Positions 31,890 to 44,831 of a DNA stretch of 64,000 bases are shown here, piece after piece. The notes under the pieces were generated by a model. The model had not been told where the DNA came from and searched no databases. It saw only the letters and a list, made by a program, of their open reading frames with translations. Each line of letters opens with the position of its first letter. Position 1 is the first letter of the stretch. The DNA is from Ptychodera flava (taxonomy: Eukaryota; Hemichordata; Enteropneusta; Ptychoderidae), in the NCBI RefSeq assembly GCF_041260155.1, contig NC_091945.1, positions 33,982,296 to 34,046,295 on the forward strand, written 5' to 3'. The translations under genes and the position numbers were made by a program.

Positions 31890-33837
31890 TTCACACCAGT
31901 TAACAACAAATCTGGCTTTCTCGCTCCAGTCTCGCAATAGTGGTCGCAACATGCAGGGCTCTCGAAGAACTGTGCTTGCTTCGAACCCGAAAACTGTTCA
32001 AAATATAATACATACCGGGTAATTTAAGTCGATTACAGTCTCCATCAACACTTGACGTTGGGTAAAATGTGATGTAAAATATCCATAATTATATCAAAAA
32101 GCCCAAACGTTGTTTCATGTATAGTGATCGACAGGGCAGGTACGGCAGTTCAGCAATGACATTTAAATAAGGGGTCATGCTTATGAATAATTGATATCGT
32201 ATGAAAAGACCAAAGTCAGAAACCTGCCGACGTCCGACGCGGGGAATCAGGGGCAGCAAATGAAGCTGTTCCTGTAGACAATTGTTCGAAAGTGTTCGGT
32301 GATTCGGTAGAGCATTTATTCTATCGGAGGGCGGGGAAGATCAAGTCCTCTTACTAAGGACATAACCATATGTAAGGGCTGAGGGGAAGTGTTGTTATGG
32401 GCAGAGGGCAGTGTTTGTAGTAGCGAGACGCACATTATTAAAGAAGGGGATGGGAAAGAGCAAATTTTAAGAATGGAAAGCTTTTCCGTGATTCCAAGGA
32501 ATTATGACCAGCTTTTACTTTCCACTCCAAAATTTGTTTGCCCTAAATTCTTTTAATGCTAGATTTACACTTCAAAACATTGAAACGCATTGGGTACAAT
32601 TTCTTGAAATAAACTGGTTGGCTGCCCCAAGACCATCCATATACTTCTTCTAAACTATGGCTACTATGCATACTGGTTTCTGGAGTAACCTTGAATGACA
32701 GAGATTCAAAAGTGAAAAACTCTACCACACATCTGTCGAAACGAAAGGCACTCGATCCCTAGCTGAATTTATCAGACGATTGGGATGGAAAGGGATGGAA
32801 AAGCAACACGAGTGCAGTCACTGCACTTTAAGCGCCACTAGCTGTAACTTTTGAAATTTATTGACCTCAAAACACCTTCCTACTCTATCCTGGTTTTGTC
32901 TGAATTCTACCCTCTGAAGGGATGCTGGCTTAATTACTGCATAAGGAAACATTCCTTTGTGAAACGTTTGACAAAACTTAGTAATTTACAATTTTAACTT
33001 TCATTTTGATTTTCCGCCATTTTTCAAAAATTTGTAATATTACAAAGGAAACAGAACATACAGTGTCACAGCTGAAAACATTCACCCATCATGCATTAAC
33101 TTTGACTACTCTGTGTAGTTTATGTGAAGATTTCATTGCAGATATGCACAGTATCCACGGCTTTTGCTTTTTCGCATGGAGCAGTAATTTAATATTTGGG
33201 CAGACATTTAATCGCAGTGTATGTAATCTTTATCTTATTCAAAATTGCACATACAGTCCAAGCTGGTAGTTAATAATAAGTGTATACACACGGCTACATA
33301 AGTACATTCTAACAAACTTAATTTAGCTTGAGAGTAAAATCATAAAAATAATTCTAAAAGATACAGCTAGTGGGGCTTTAAGTTTCTGTAACTTGTAGGA
33401 CAATGGGAGTATACTTTTACAAGTATTATCTTTATTCTTTGGTTTTAAAAATGTAAACAATGCCAAAAGGAATCACAAGTAGTCTACACAATGCAATGTC
33501 TAAGTAGACAATGAACAAAAGTGCCACCATCTTTGAAGCACATTAGGAGAAAAATAAAACTCCAAATAAGCTAATGCAAGTTGCTGTTCCGCAGCCTGTT
33601 TCGCAGTAATGATGATAAATTTATATATTTAATTATTTGTCCCTGTAATAAATGTTGCAGTTTAGTACATTATATTTTTCTATGTCAGGGCTTATAGGTT
33701 TTTTCGCGTTTGAGCAACTGCATGTGAGTGTATGATTATTTTTCCGGTCATGACGCGATATAGTAAAGGAAAAATAATAAAATCACAGAAGATGTCACTT
33801 TTCTATAGATAACTTATTTTTATTTTGCTCTAAAGGA
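31890..33837. other. Sequence found only in module I, non-genic
   Basis: Module II passes straight from the GLYAT pseudogene to block gamma at about 48240, so this ~2 kb is an insertion here or a loss there. No frame, repeat end or RNA gene was recognised. Confidence 0.55.
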
Positions 33838-33933
33838 TGGCACTATACTATCAAAGGACTTGAGTTCTGATATTTGCATAACTAGTATTGAAATCTTAAC
33901 TGCATTGGGTTGCTTACACGTTTTACTATTGAA

Positions 33934-34053
33934 ATCTTATCAGCTCGTCCGTAACTTTCTCCACCATATTTTACTACTTTCTCATAAAGTCGGATCTTAT
34001 CAGCTCGTCCGTAACTTTCTCCACCATATTTTACTACTTTCTCATAAAGTCGG
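33934..34053. repeat. Perfect 60-bp tandem duplication
   Basis: The 60 bases starting ATCTTATCAGCTCGTCCGTA occur twice with no difference. Gamma-2 has one copy, at about 48335-48395, so this duplication is younger than the module duplication. Confidence 0.95.
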
Positions 34054-35445
34054 CAACTTCTTCTTCTTGTCGAAAGGTACCAACTCGATACAACTAGACA
34101 GGGACGCAGCAATGTTGAAGTTAATGTTAATAATCGTAGCTGCACTCCGAATCAGCAGTCTAGACCAACAAATGTTTATATTCCCATTATATTAAGTCTA
34201 GCAAAAGTCCTTACACATCAACGCTTTGCTTTATAAAGATGACATTAAACGACGTAATTTAAAATATAAAATACTTGACAGGAAGTAAATTTACATAGGC
34301 TAAAAAGAAGGAAACGTACACCTAGCAAAGTGAAAGACAATACCGCAAATACGAGATTGATATCCTTGTGACGGTGATCCCAACATCTAAAGCAATATAA
34401 CACTGTCAAATCCATCGGAAAGTTGTATCTCTGGTAGGAAAAGGTATATCATCAATACCTATTGTATGGAGCCAAAAGTTGACTGTAAATGTATAACCTT
34501 GTTCACCTTTGTCCGAAGGAGGTGCCGGCCAAATTGAATTACCAGTATCACTATCAAGATCGGTAAACACTTTGGTCAACGTTTAATTCAGCGTATCATT
34601 ATTGTATTTACTGTATTGTTTGGTGATTGAAATTTAAGTAGCGGTAATTGAACTTGACTTATATTGAAACAAATTAACTATTTTTGACTGATAAACATGT
34701 TTACCACACACATAGTCAATGAAAGTTACCGATAAAAATTTCAATTAATCCTTAAACATGGATAAAGTGTTAAAGATATTTGTCGATTAATCTATCATCT
34801 TATTTGTACTCAACGGAATTTCTTTTACATAAATTAAGTCCTCGGATGCCTTAGTATCGCTCGAGTATTTCATATATTAAAATGCGGATTTTTGAAATTG
34901 TAGATAAGCATAATATGGGGACTTCAATTGCAAGGGTTTTCAGCATACCATGTCCTATGGTTTGTCGTTATATATTTTTGCAAAGTTTAAATTGTCAAAC
35001 ATGCAACGGTACTGTGTATCCTAGGTGCGTAGCAGCGACAGAAGACTGCATCTATTCATCACTTTCAAGTGTATATAATGCAAACAGTTTTAGTTAAACT
35101 ACATGTTTATGGTTATTATCTTTGTATATTGAGCATCTACATCCAGATTGCTCAACCTTTTCAATTGAGGTACTTGACCAAATTTCCAGAAAGTACTTAT
35201 CCTGAAGATGCTTTACAAGACTAACCAATAATGGTGTCTGACTTGGATCATAGATGCAATCCATCAGCATTATCATAGCTTTTTTACTACGTAGGTATGG
35301 TTGCATTGAATACGTCATTGAATGAACCTGTGAATTCCAACATCAATTGGTATCAAGCGATGATTTTGCTACACATTACGTCCACCGTAATGGTATCAAA
35401 ACTAGCGGCAATTCTTTATGTGTGATCACTATATGTAGCGGTGTG

Positions 35446-36330
35446 TCATTTTCTTTGGGTCATATCCTGGTTATAAATAAAATATTCTATCGCCCACATC
35501 TCTCCTCGACGTTGAAAACCCAGTTTTGTGTGCAGAGCCTGCGATGCTTCATTAGATGGAGCAATGGCAACTAATGGTATTTCATTTGAATCTAAAACCA
35601 TCTGCACTAATTTGGAGGTCACAATACTTGCAAAACCTTGTCTCCGGTAACGGGGCATTGTATAGGTCATTCCAATTTCACCGTATTCTTTGACAACGGC
35701 CCAAGATATCGGTTCCCCAGTCTGATTAAACATTGCAAGATGTTGTTGGTGTTTGATGGTATTTTCAAATCTTGACAATGGAGGAGGTTGTCCGTAGGTA
35801 TACACTTCGCGAAGTACCCCTGCATGTTTGCGTTGTAATGGACCAACTTTAAAATCACGGGGAAGGGTTTTGGTCGCCATATTTATTATAGACTCGTTTA
35901 TGTTATCAAGAACATAAGAGTATCCAGAATCATAGAACTGGGATGTCGTACACAACTCCTTTTTCAATAATTCTCTGATTGATTTGTCATGAGCAGCTTT
36001 TAACAATACAAAATTAACTTTGGAATGCTTTTTTAAATCGAGCACGCAAGGCCCTCGTAGAAACGCTTTTAATTTTGCGACGTCCAACGCGTATAAAAAG
36101 TAATACGTTTCGGCACCGCCGTTTCTATCATCATTTGCATACCAGATGGCTACTACACTCGTCACTTTGGCAAGATCCTCGCTGTCTACGTAGACATCAA
36201 CTCTGGGCCACGTGTTTTCTGTCTTGACGCTATTCTTCAGTAAATAGTAGAGAGTTAGACAATCTGAAGAACATCCTTTAAACATCTGCACAAGCTCCTT
36301 GATTTCTGCTGACGTTAGCTTTGGTATCAT
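35446..36330 (-). CDS. Glycine N-acyltransferase-like protein, gene 2
   Basis: An open frame of 294 codons beginning MIPKLTSAEIKELVQMFKG. It has the same domain order as gene 1: an N-terminal Gly_acyl_tr_N-like half with DVYVDSEDLA, and a C-terminal GNAT half with RFENTIKHQQHLA, SWAVVKEYGEIGM and the CoA-binding motif RRQGFA. An ATG ten codons upstream (36360) also reads in frame, but the ACAG just before GAACAATG matches the acceptor in the other genes, so I chose 36330. It is closest to gene 3 and clearly diverged from gene 1. No lesion is seen, and the C-terminus ends FIYNQDMTQRK, like the gene 1 ending in length. Substrate is unknown. Confidence 0.85.
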   Translation of the reverse strand: MIPKLTSAEIKELVQMFKGCSSDCLTLYYLLKNSVKTENTWPRVDVYVDSEDLAKVTSVVAIWYANDDRNGGAETYYFLYALDVAKLKAFLRGPCVLDLKKHSKVNFVLLKAAHDKSIRELLKKELCTTSQFYDSGYSYVLDNINESIINMATKTLPRDFKVGPLQRKHAGVLREVYTYGQPPPLSRFENTIKHQQHLAMFNQTGEPISWAVVKEYGEIGMTYTMPRYRRQGFASIVTSKLVQMVLDSNEIPLVAIAPSNEASQALHTKLGFQRRGEMWAIEYFIYNQDMTQRK

Positions 36331-36519
36331 TGTTCCTGTGGAGGAATCATACACGGACATTACTCACAAATACACGAGTAGTAAGGCTCCGAGTTAAAAT
36401 TGTTGGAATAGGTTGCCATTCAATCAAATGTGTCTATAGAATAGCAAGTACGGACAAATTCTACATTTCATTAAAAAGTTACATTATTGCAAGTCATACA
36501 TCACGAGCAAAATTCTGAA

Positions 36520-36700
36520 TTTGTCATGGGCAGCTTCTATGATCCTGGATACTCTTATGTTCTCGATAACATAAACGAATCTATAATAAATGTGGTGACC
36601 AAAACCCTTCCCCGTGATTTTAAAGTGGGTCCATTACAACGCAAACATGCATGGGTACTTCGCGAAGTGTATACCTACGGACAACCTCCTCCATTGCCAA
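36520..36700 (+). pseudogene. Inverted GLYAT exon fragment upstream of gene 2
   Basis: From about 36534 to 36700 the plus strand matches the coding sense of gene 2 from YDSGYSYVLDNINES to TYGQPPPL, so it is inverted relative to gene 2. The preceding ~16 bases (TTTGTCATGGGCAGCTT) match gene 2 sequence in the opposite sense, giving a two-part patch. Gamma-2 has the same flanks at about 50920-50945 without it. It is a fragment without start or motif. Confidence 0.9.
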
Positions 36701-36747
36701 ATCACGAATTGCTGTGCATATTGTGATGTGTATACTTGATTAAAAAG

Positions 36748-37423
36748 AACCCCGTTTTTAGGTGTGGCTATAATATGAACACTGAAGGACTTGCTGACAT
36801 CGTACTTGTGTGATAATCTGATTAGCCCACTCTCTGCCCACTCTCTGCACGAACACCTTTCTGCACGAGCAGCTTCGTTGACTGCGCCTGCACATTGCAA
36901 ACAAAACTGACCTTTCCGAATGGCATTGAATAATGGCTAGATTCTAAGTTCTTTCGACTCTACACTGCACATTGCAAACAAAACTGACCTTTCCGAATGG
37001 CATTGAATAATGGCTAACATGGCGAACTTGATCAAGGAGGACAATACACATCTGACACATACCTGATATGTAACATTTGAAAGAGCGTCCGATAATCATT
37101 CTCTTTGTACAGCTGAACCCCGCTTTTAGGTGTGGCTATAATATGAACACTGAAGAACTTGCTGACATCGTACTTGTGTGATAATCTGATTAGCCCACTC
37201 TCTGCACGAACACCTTTCTGCACGAGCAGCTTCGTTGACTGCGCCTGCACATTGCAAACAAAACTGACCTTTCCGAATGGCATTGAATAATGGCTAGATT
37301 CTAAGTTCTTTCGACTCTACAACAACATGGCGAACTTGATCAAGGAGGACAATACACATCTGACACATACCTGATATGTAACATTTGAAAGAGCGTCCGA
37401 TAATCACTCTCTTTGTACAGCTG
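36748..37423. repeat. Tandem duplication upstream of GLYAT gene 2
   Basis: Unit 1 (36748-37115) and unit 2 (37116-37423) are nearly identical, starting AACCCCG and ending TTTGTACAGCTG. Unit 1 has a further internal duplication of about 50 bp around GACCTTTCCGAATGGCATTG. It lies 0.4-1.1 kb upstream of the gene 2 ATG, where promoter and 5' exon would be expected. Confidence 0.9.
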
Positions 37424-37576
37424 CAGCATTAACCTAGCCGAGTTAACAGCGGGACCAAGCGTGGTCCGACGACATAAATGTCGGTATCACTTGAAGACGA
37501 GTCACATGATAGTGACACAGTAGTGTGTCAAGGACAACCTGATACCGTATTCACTGGTCCATATCTCAAGTATAAA

Positions 37577-38401
37577 GGCGGCGTTCACAAACGCCTCTGG
37601 AGGGAGAGGGGGATTTACTGGGGGATTTAAAATATGAAGAGTGTGTCGGGAGCCATTTGAAGGGATTATTGAACTTAAAATGGGGGACACTAAATGAAAA
37701 TGTCTCTGATTGATATGTTAGATTGTCCACTTATAGCTGAAATGTTTGGCTAATTGTTTGGTGGTTTTCTGATACTGCAGTTTCTTGTTCTACTTCCTGA
37801 AGCGTGATGAAAAGCCACAGACGTGTGAAGTAAGTATGATATTATTTACAATTAAATTCAAGTCTGGACTAGAATTCATTTGTCATCAGTAACAATGATT
37901 ACAGCCTATATACAGCTACAGAGTATTTTTCCAAACAGAATATTTGTTATTCAAGCATGCTGTGGGAGAAGAACAAAAAACTGCGTTGATACGCAGAAGA
38001 AAAGATACTGAAACATTGGTCGAAAGTACAGCTAATTTCCCTTTCATACAATTATATCAATTATATGAGTTTTTCATGACAGCTGAGGGAAGTCGTCTTG
38101 TTTCCAAACGTTTTTCTACGTGATCGCTGTCTTTCTGTTATAGAAGATGAAGTTGTCCTTTAAGAGAAAATATGTCAAAATGGCGCCCTCCTTCTCTGTA
38201 AGAGAAACACACACACACACACACCACACACCCCGAAACCATCTCTCCATTTCAAAACCATGCAAGTTTTGTTTTAGGGTTGATTTCGAAACTATTAAGT
38301 CAGAGGGGGGGGGGGGCATTTGAACGCATTTGAGTGTGTTACTGGGATATTTTAAACAAATTATTTGGGGTCCCTCTCAACAGGTGTTTGGGAATGCAGC
38401 C
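37577..38401. mobile_element. Putative TIR DNA element, 825 bp
   Basis: The left end GGCGGCGTTCACAAACGCCT resembles the inverse of the right end (GGCTGCATTCCCAAACACCT), about 16 of 20 bases. TATAAA lies next to the left end and four bases beyond the right end. Inside are a CACA run (38206-38224) and a G-run (38301-38317). It is absent from module II. There is no coding capacity. Confidence 0.5.
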
Positions 38402-38917
38402 TACATATAAAGACTAGGTTCACACGCAAAGGAGAGGAAGGCGGGGCACCTTGAATAGCGGCATATTTCCTTGTGTCAATCAACTCGTATAATAGGCACT
38501 GTGAGTGCATGCTGTGAGGTGTAAATTCCATTCATAATGGCTGGTAAAGCACAAAAGACCGTGCTATGGCAGTCAAATCGTCCACCACTACCATGAATAG
38601 AGCTCTTCTGTCAGTGACTGGGGGTCATGTGCAAAAAGGGTTAGAGCAAGATCAGTAGCCTAATTATGAGGTCATCAAAACTCGGATATGATGTGGTTTC
38701 ATATCAAAACATTACGGTACCATAAATAAGCTTTTTATTGCTAGCTTTTGAACAAAGTCTTTTGTTTTTCTTTCCCTTGCACTTAATGCAGCATCATTGA
38801 TTTTAGTTCGGCATTTTAGCGTCTATGGCATGAATCCGCTTTGTAGTGTTCTTCACTCTACTTGAAAAGCATTGATTGACTGCTTATCATTACACATCGC
38901 GATAATTTTCACAAATG

Positions 38918-39182
38918 GAGGCACCGTGGACCAGTGGTCAGGGTAACGGACTCACCATCGGAGGATGGTGAATTCGGGACTCGGTTCATTCCTGGTAGAT
39001 CAAGAGTAGCAGATTCACTGTCGGAGGACGGTGAATTCGAGGCTCCAGCTCGGTATTATGCCCTAAAGCAAGGCACTTCACTCCTCAGTGCTCCATTGGG
39101 GTAGTAGGTGATGGGTACCTCATCCTTTAAATTGGCTTGCACCCGTCGGATGATGGACTAAATAAAATTTTAAAAATTCAGT
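38918..39182 (+). mobile_element. tRNA-derived SINE with V-SINE-like core
   Basis: A-box-like GTGGACCAGTGGTCAGGG at 38926 and B-box-like GGTTCATTCC at 38982 form a tRNA-type pol III head. The body contains GCAAGGCACTTCACTCCTC, a core shared by many vertebrate and deuterostome SINEs, and the tail is A/T-rich. A stretch around GTGAATTCGGGACTC recurs about 60 bp later as GTGAATTCGAGGCTC, so the head is partly doubled. Absent from gamma-2. Confidence 0.75.
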
Positions 39183-39727
39183 ACAAGAAGCGATGTGATG
39201 CAGTTCTGCAAAGGGCAGCCAGATTACAGTAATCTATTAACATTCTTTAACAAGAACATGAAGCAGAAAGGAGGTTGCGGGATGACGGAGAGTGTTTCAG
39301 AGGCCCCCTGCGTTTATGCTCCACCTTGTAATATTATACTATATTCAGAACATGACTTTTCTCTGTTTTCTCAGCTTCATTCGCTGTACCGTGCATATTA
39401 AATCGACAGGCGTGTTGTTAGAATGTACATAAAAACAACAAATGCTACATTCGCTTTCTGTCATGTCATCCGATTTAAGACTCTTCATTAATAGAGTGCG
39501 ACCTCAAATGCCCTGTTTCAGGTATTTGAATTTGAATTGCACGTTCGATCACGTTTGCCCAGTATGCCCTTTGTAAAAACAAGCATTCAGGTGCAGGCAC
39601 CTGGTAGATTCCGTCAATTTTACAAAATCATCACAAACATATTTCTGAGGCTGATATAGTGATTTTGCATATTTGTGACCATGACATTAAAAGAGGAGAA
39701 AGTGGAGCTGCTCGTAACTGCCCCAAC

Positions 39728-39729
<2 letters not shown>

Positions 39730-39792
<63 letters not shown>
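39730..39792. repeat. (GA)n microsatellite
   Basis: About 30 uninterrupted GA dinucleotides. Confidence 0.98.
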
Positions 39793-39794
<2 letters not shown>

Positions 39795-40639
39795 CATATC
39801 GAACGATTTTTCACCAGTGAATATATTCTATATTACCTTTAGAAAATAAAGGAATTGATATTGATGGGGAAAAAAATTAAATTTGCCCTCCCACGGAATT
39901 ATGATGCCCACTACTCTCCAGTTAGACTTGATTCAAGTCTGTGATTTGTGAATGTTTGAGTGGAGTGAACGCAATGATTTGTATTTTGCTTTCATGTGAA
40001 ACGCACGCGTGAGTGGAGTGGACGCGATGAGTCGGGTGAACGCTATACAACAGGGGAGTTTCACACGGAATCCGGCAGAAACTAACTCACTATACTGCGC
40101 AGACTCAAAGGTAACAAATTCAATCGCTCGGAAAACCTGGCCTGGGCTACCAAATTCCGAATGGGTTTGTACGAAATAGGAGAGACACGAGAGAAACTAG
40201 TATAAATTATTTAAAAAATTCACCGACTTGAACGAAGTCTACCCTCCAGTATCTATGGTCTATCCGCTCCCCACTTCCCAGAACAGTTTATGATCTAAAC
40301 TGCCCAATCTCCACCACTGAGAGTTCCCTATTGCCAATTACATGTACATATTCCCGCATGTACATTTATTTTTAATCTGTCGTTCACTTACTACATCAAA
40401 CTTTCGACATTGCTCCCTTCTAAGTTAGGCGCTTAATCTTTCCTGAAGTTTCTATCAACCACAGCATCCCCCTCCCTGTACCTATTTTTCGGTATTCACT
40501 GACAGGAATTTTCTCCCTGCCCACGGTATGAACTGAAAGTTCTTCCCCGCCCACCGTGAAAACTGATTTTCTCCCCTCCCGCTGGTTAGTTTTTAAAGTT
40601 GCCCAACCACTGATAATCTGCGCACCAACATATTTTGAA

Positions 40640-43250
40640 TGTAGTTCCTCTTTCCTTACCGTCAAGCTGTAGCTCACTTTGCTACTCTCTGGCGTGATTT
40701 GGTCGAATTAGAACACTGTTATTGCTGATGGCATGAGGTGGTAGGAAAATACAGCAATCCAAACCCAAAGCTTTTCAGAAATTTTTGCTCTGCATATTTT
40801 CATGGACACAAATTATCTACATACCATCAAAGGTGGTGGTATGAACTCGTAAGAAAATATTTCATATACAAAATTTTTAACACTTTGCCTTAAAAAATGT
40901 TCGTCCAGCATATTTTCATGAGAGCAATTTCAACACTACATACTCTCAACTGTTGTACAGTCCATTTTATTGCTCCACTTTTTGATTGATTGAATGTTGA
41001 ACATTACTAGTTGACCTTTCACTTTAGATAGAATTTTGACCGGATACGAGTCCATTAATTACCTTTGACATTGGCCCTCTTACACGAAACGATGCCTATG
41101 TAAGGTCCATATCTTGAAAATCAATATTAGTTTGCAAGGCCTTGGCGACAATTTAGCATAATCGATAAAAATGATATCTAACTTTACAGCCGTTTTTCTT
41201 TTATCTTGTAAGCAAAATTACAAATTTTACACCCTCGCAATTACAGGTCGTCAATTTGTGTAGTAAATTAGCGTCAATGAAACATGGTGAATGAACATTT
41301 CGTGACAGGTAAGTGTTGTGATTTTCTCAAGCTCATATTATCAGCTGATTCGACCAACCCACCCTACAGCGTAGCAAGATGCGATACAGCCTTGCCTTGA
41401 GCGAAGAGGAACCACTTTTTCAATAAAAATATTTTTCACATAAATCAGTTAAAAATCAGTCTAATCATTTACTTTCATGTGAAGCTTATGAAGTATGAAT
41501 ACGGGGTGTTTACCCAGTAATCTTAGTGTAACAGCTCCATCGTAATACAATGAATACCAAGTAGCGATGTTATGATTTACTTGAGATTAAAATCGATGTT
41601 GAGATCGCACGACAGGTGAAGGCTGCAAAAGAAATAGAGTAATAGTATATTCATCTTTATTACGTGACTTCTATCGGTCAAATAGTACAAGACTTGGCAG
41701 CAGGTATGTCAGTATGAATGATTTGATTCAGTAAAGTCTTGAACATGGCAGAACTCTGAAATAGAAGACACTGCTTGGCTTCACTCCTCTTTTTGCTTTC
41801 TGATGAACATAATTACAAATCACTCATTATAGTTGTACCAATATGTGTAGAGACAAAAGAATCAATAATACTTTTGTAAGGTCTGTTATTCTTTGGTGTA
41901 GATTTTGTTTAACTCGAAAGATGCCACAAACATTGTAAACGTGTGATTTCAAATCAGTTGTCATATGTTCCAAGTCTCCGGCCGCGGAGTCCTAACAATC
42001 AATTTGCACAGTAGGCAGCACAATAAAGTGTACCACTGTGTATGATATGTCCTATAGAAGACAATGTAACATGAGATTGAAAATATACAAGATCAGATGT
42101 TTAATCATTGACTAAGAGTAAGTGTAGGATCTCGGCCAGTAAAATTCAATTCACATTACATATAAGTCAGCTATACTCTTGATAAAATGAACAAAACAGT
42201 GGCTCTCCGTTTTAAATATCTTTGTTTTACGAAAACGTTGTCAGCAATTGATGTATGCGCTGTTTCCAACGATCGCAATTTTCTGTCCGTCGAAAACAAG
42301 TATGACGAAGTAGCTGTATTTCAAGCTCATCTACTTGATAGCACCTGGTCGAATATTTCGACGAAACAGACTTTAAGTGGGGGACTGAGAGAGCCATAAA
42401 ACGCCCATTGTCAGCAAGTAGTTTAATCTCGAACTAATTCATATGTAGCGTTCTATTGGCAATAACCTTCAATAAATGATAAGACCGGAATGATAGGTGA
42501 ACACTTACGTTAATAAATTATTTCATTGAACAAGTAGTTCCTCTTTCTTTTAAGGAGGGCTGCAGTTCGTTTTGCTACTCTCTTGGAAGAAATGGAACAT
42601 TCATTGCTGATGATATCAGCTCCAAACAAAGTACTTTATATAAAACAATCCTAACACTTAGCTTTTCGGAAATATTCGTTCACAATTTTTTCACGGACAC
42701 AAATTATCTACGCAAGACGACGACATGTGATCGGGAAATCTAAAGTTGACAACTACGTTTGCTAGATTGAAAGACAGTGGTCGTAAATTTTGATATCATT
42801 TCAATCAATCAATTTTACCGTAGACAACAGCTAAATGTCTCCAACTTTTTGCCGAATTATATTAAAATTTCAAGTATGAGCCTTGCAAACATATCACTTT
42901 GTGTTAAAAGGGCCAATTTCACAGTTGATGAATGGACTCTTGTCCGGAGAACATTCGGTTGAAGCAGGGATTAATATTTAGTAGAAGGTCAACAAACAGG
43001 TGCGTCACCATTAATCAGCAAGAAAGACAAAGCCGTTAAAAAGACCGTATATCAGTTGAGATAATGCAGTGTTGAAATTGGTTTGAACGATTGTGATCCG
43101 CAACTTTACTACTGTTTAGTCACCGATTTCACGGCCAAAGCAAATAAATAAAAAAATAGCTGAATTCATTAAATGGCACCGATTGGGAAACTAATTTGAA
43201 GGAGCTTAACGATAAAGACGATGGTCACACACAAAATAGCGTTTCAAGCT
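40640..43250. repeat. ~1.8-kb tandem units (module II)
   Basis: Unit starts at about 40640 and 42530 match the starts at 16230, 18015 and 20190. The conserved donor word GGTAAGTGTTGTGATTTT is at about 41309 and GGCTGCAAAAGAAATAGAGT at about 41620. The second unit runs without a break into block beta-2, giving the empty site for the LINE of module I at about 43243-43252. Confidence 0.7.
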
Positions 43251-44083
43251 TAGTCAAACTTCACAATTTATTCGGTTTACTGGCCACATACTACATCAAA
43301 ATATTTTGTTGGCGAGCGCTTACGTTTTCTCCATGAACGCATTTTATGGAGTATTTTCGAGTATTTTCCTCGAAACGTAATGAGATTTGAAACGATTTAA
43401 TGTTCAAGATATGTAATGCGATGTCATTCCCGGAACTCACCCGGAGAAGCGTATTTCTATACTCGAAGACGAAAAATCAAGGACAGCGATAGATACAGTC
43501 CATCTTCTCCGGTTTACATGTCTATGACATATTATCCAAATAGGAAAATGCTATGGTCATGCTGCTTTGTCATGCACAGGAACATAGATCTACGGTGATC
43601 CATGGAGAGAAGAAGCCATCTAGTCTTGTGGAGATCAGTGTTGATTATGTCGCCCTGATTAAAGTCTTACCAGTTGTGAGGTCAGGCTTGGCGGTAATTC
43701 GTCAAAACTACGGTATAATAAGTTTCAACTTCCATGTACGATATATATAACGCAATAAGTATGCGTATGTGTATGTGTATTACATTTAAAAACAACAATA
43801 TTGCGCCCGGAATGGAAGCATAATGGGGTATGGACATTGAAGCAATTTTTTACCATATTTTATATTGTGTTGCTCACATAATCACAATCATACCAATCCA
43901 TAATCCAGTAACAATAAGTCAAAATTCGTAATACATAGTCAGTTGTAAAAAACAAAAACACATAACAGCACAGAACAGACAGCAAAGCACCGGCATACAC
44001 ACAATAGTTAAATTTGTGAAAGAAAGATATATGGACCTCTTGCAAAGACCAACAAGTGATGTCAAGTGTTTCGGAAATAGTAA

Positions 44084-44579
44084 GGGAGTCTTCAGTGATT
44101 ACAGGGGAGGGGTGGGATGGGGAATTCCGTGCGCATCTGTACTGTAAAATGTGACCCCATCCTCTTGTTTAAATGTGACCCTCCCTCTTGTCAGACATTC
44201 TAAACCTTGACCCTCCCCTCGATGACTGCAGCATTCTGCAGCAATATAAAATATAAAGCTGACAATATCTGTGCATTTATAGACTTTGATAATTTACATA
44301 CACTTTGTAACCTGTCCCAAATGTTTTTTTCCTCTTTGTTTTCTTTCATCAGTTTTAGCTATCAATGTGTTTAATGTAGGATACCACTGCATCTTCTTTG
44401 CTTGTGAAGCTTGTCGATAATGTGTATTTAAAAGAATCAATGTATTTCGTCGGTGATTTCCTATTGAGGAAATATCACATGGACAATCGAAAAATGATCC
44501 TCCCCTTGGACGGGTTTCTAAAAAGTGACCCTCCCCAATTTCCCCGGCCCATCCCCTCCTATAATAACTGAAGGCTCCC
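44084..44579. mobile_element. TAA-target MITE family H1, short copy
   Basis: TAA at 44081-44083 and 44580-44582. Ends GGGAGTCTTCAGTGATTACA and, inverted, GGGAGCCTTCAGTTATTATA. It sits at the same site as 25837-28693 and lacks the satellite-carrying insert. Confidence 0.9.
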
Positions 44580-44831
44580 TAAGCGCATCCTGCCCTACAT
44601 GTTGCGCCTGCCATATATAAATCTCTAAGTCAAATACGTAGTGTCACCAACTAAGGACCAATATCACTGACGCCATCAGCGATCATTTGTCGAAGACAGA
44701 TATCATACTTATCTACCAGCTTGTGATACCTGCCAAAAAAGCGTTTAAATGTTGAGACAAGTCTTTCTCTTGTGTAACTTTAAAAGTTTGCAAGAGAGAC
44801 GGCTATGTCTCTTTGCAAAATCACCATATGA

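Larger units (their letters stand above)
33838..40640. repeat. Duplicated block gamma-1 (module I)
   Basis: Matches 48240-51965. Similarity covers 33840-36780 (with the GLYAT gene) and resumes at about 39405-40640, for example TCTGTCATGTCATCCGATTT against 51258. The part between, 36780-39400, is private to this copy and holds a tandem duplication, a TIR element and a SINE. Confidence 0.85.

Noticed and set aside
33860-34195. 111-codon frame with a 20-residue repeat
   Set aside because: The repeat is the perfect 60-bp tandem duplication, whose length is a multiple of three; gamma-2 does not keep the frame.
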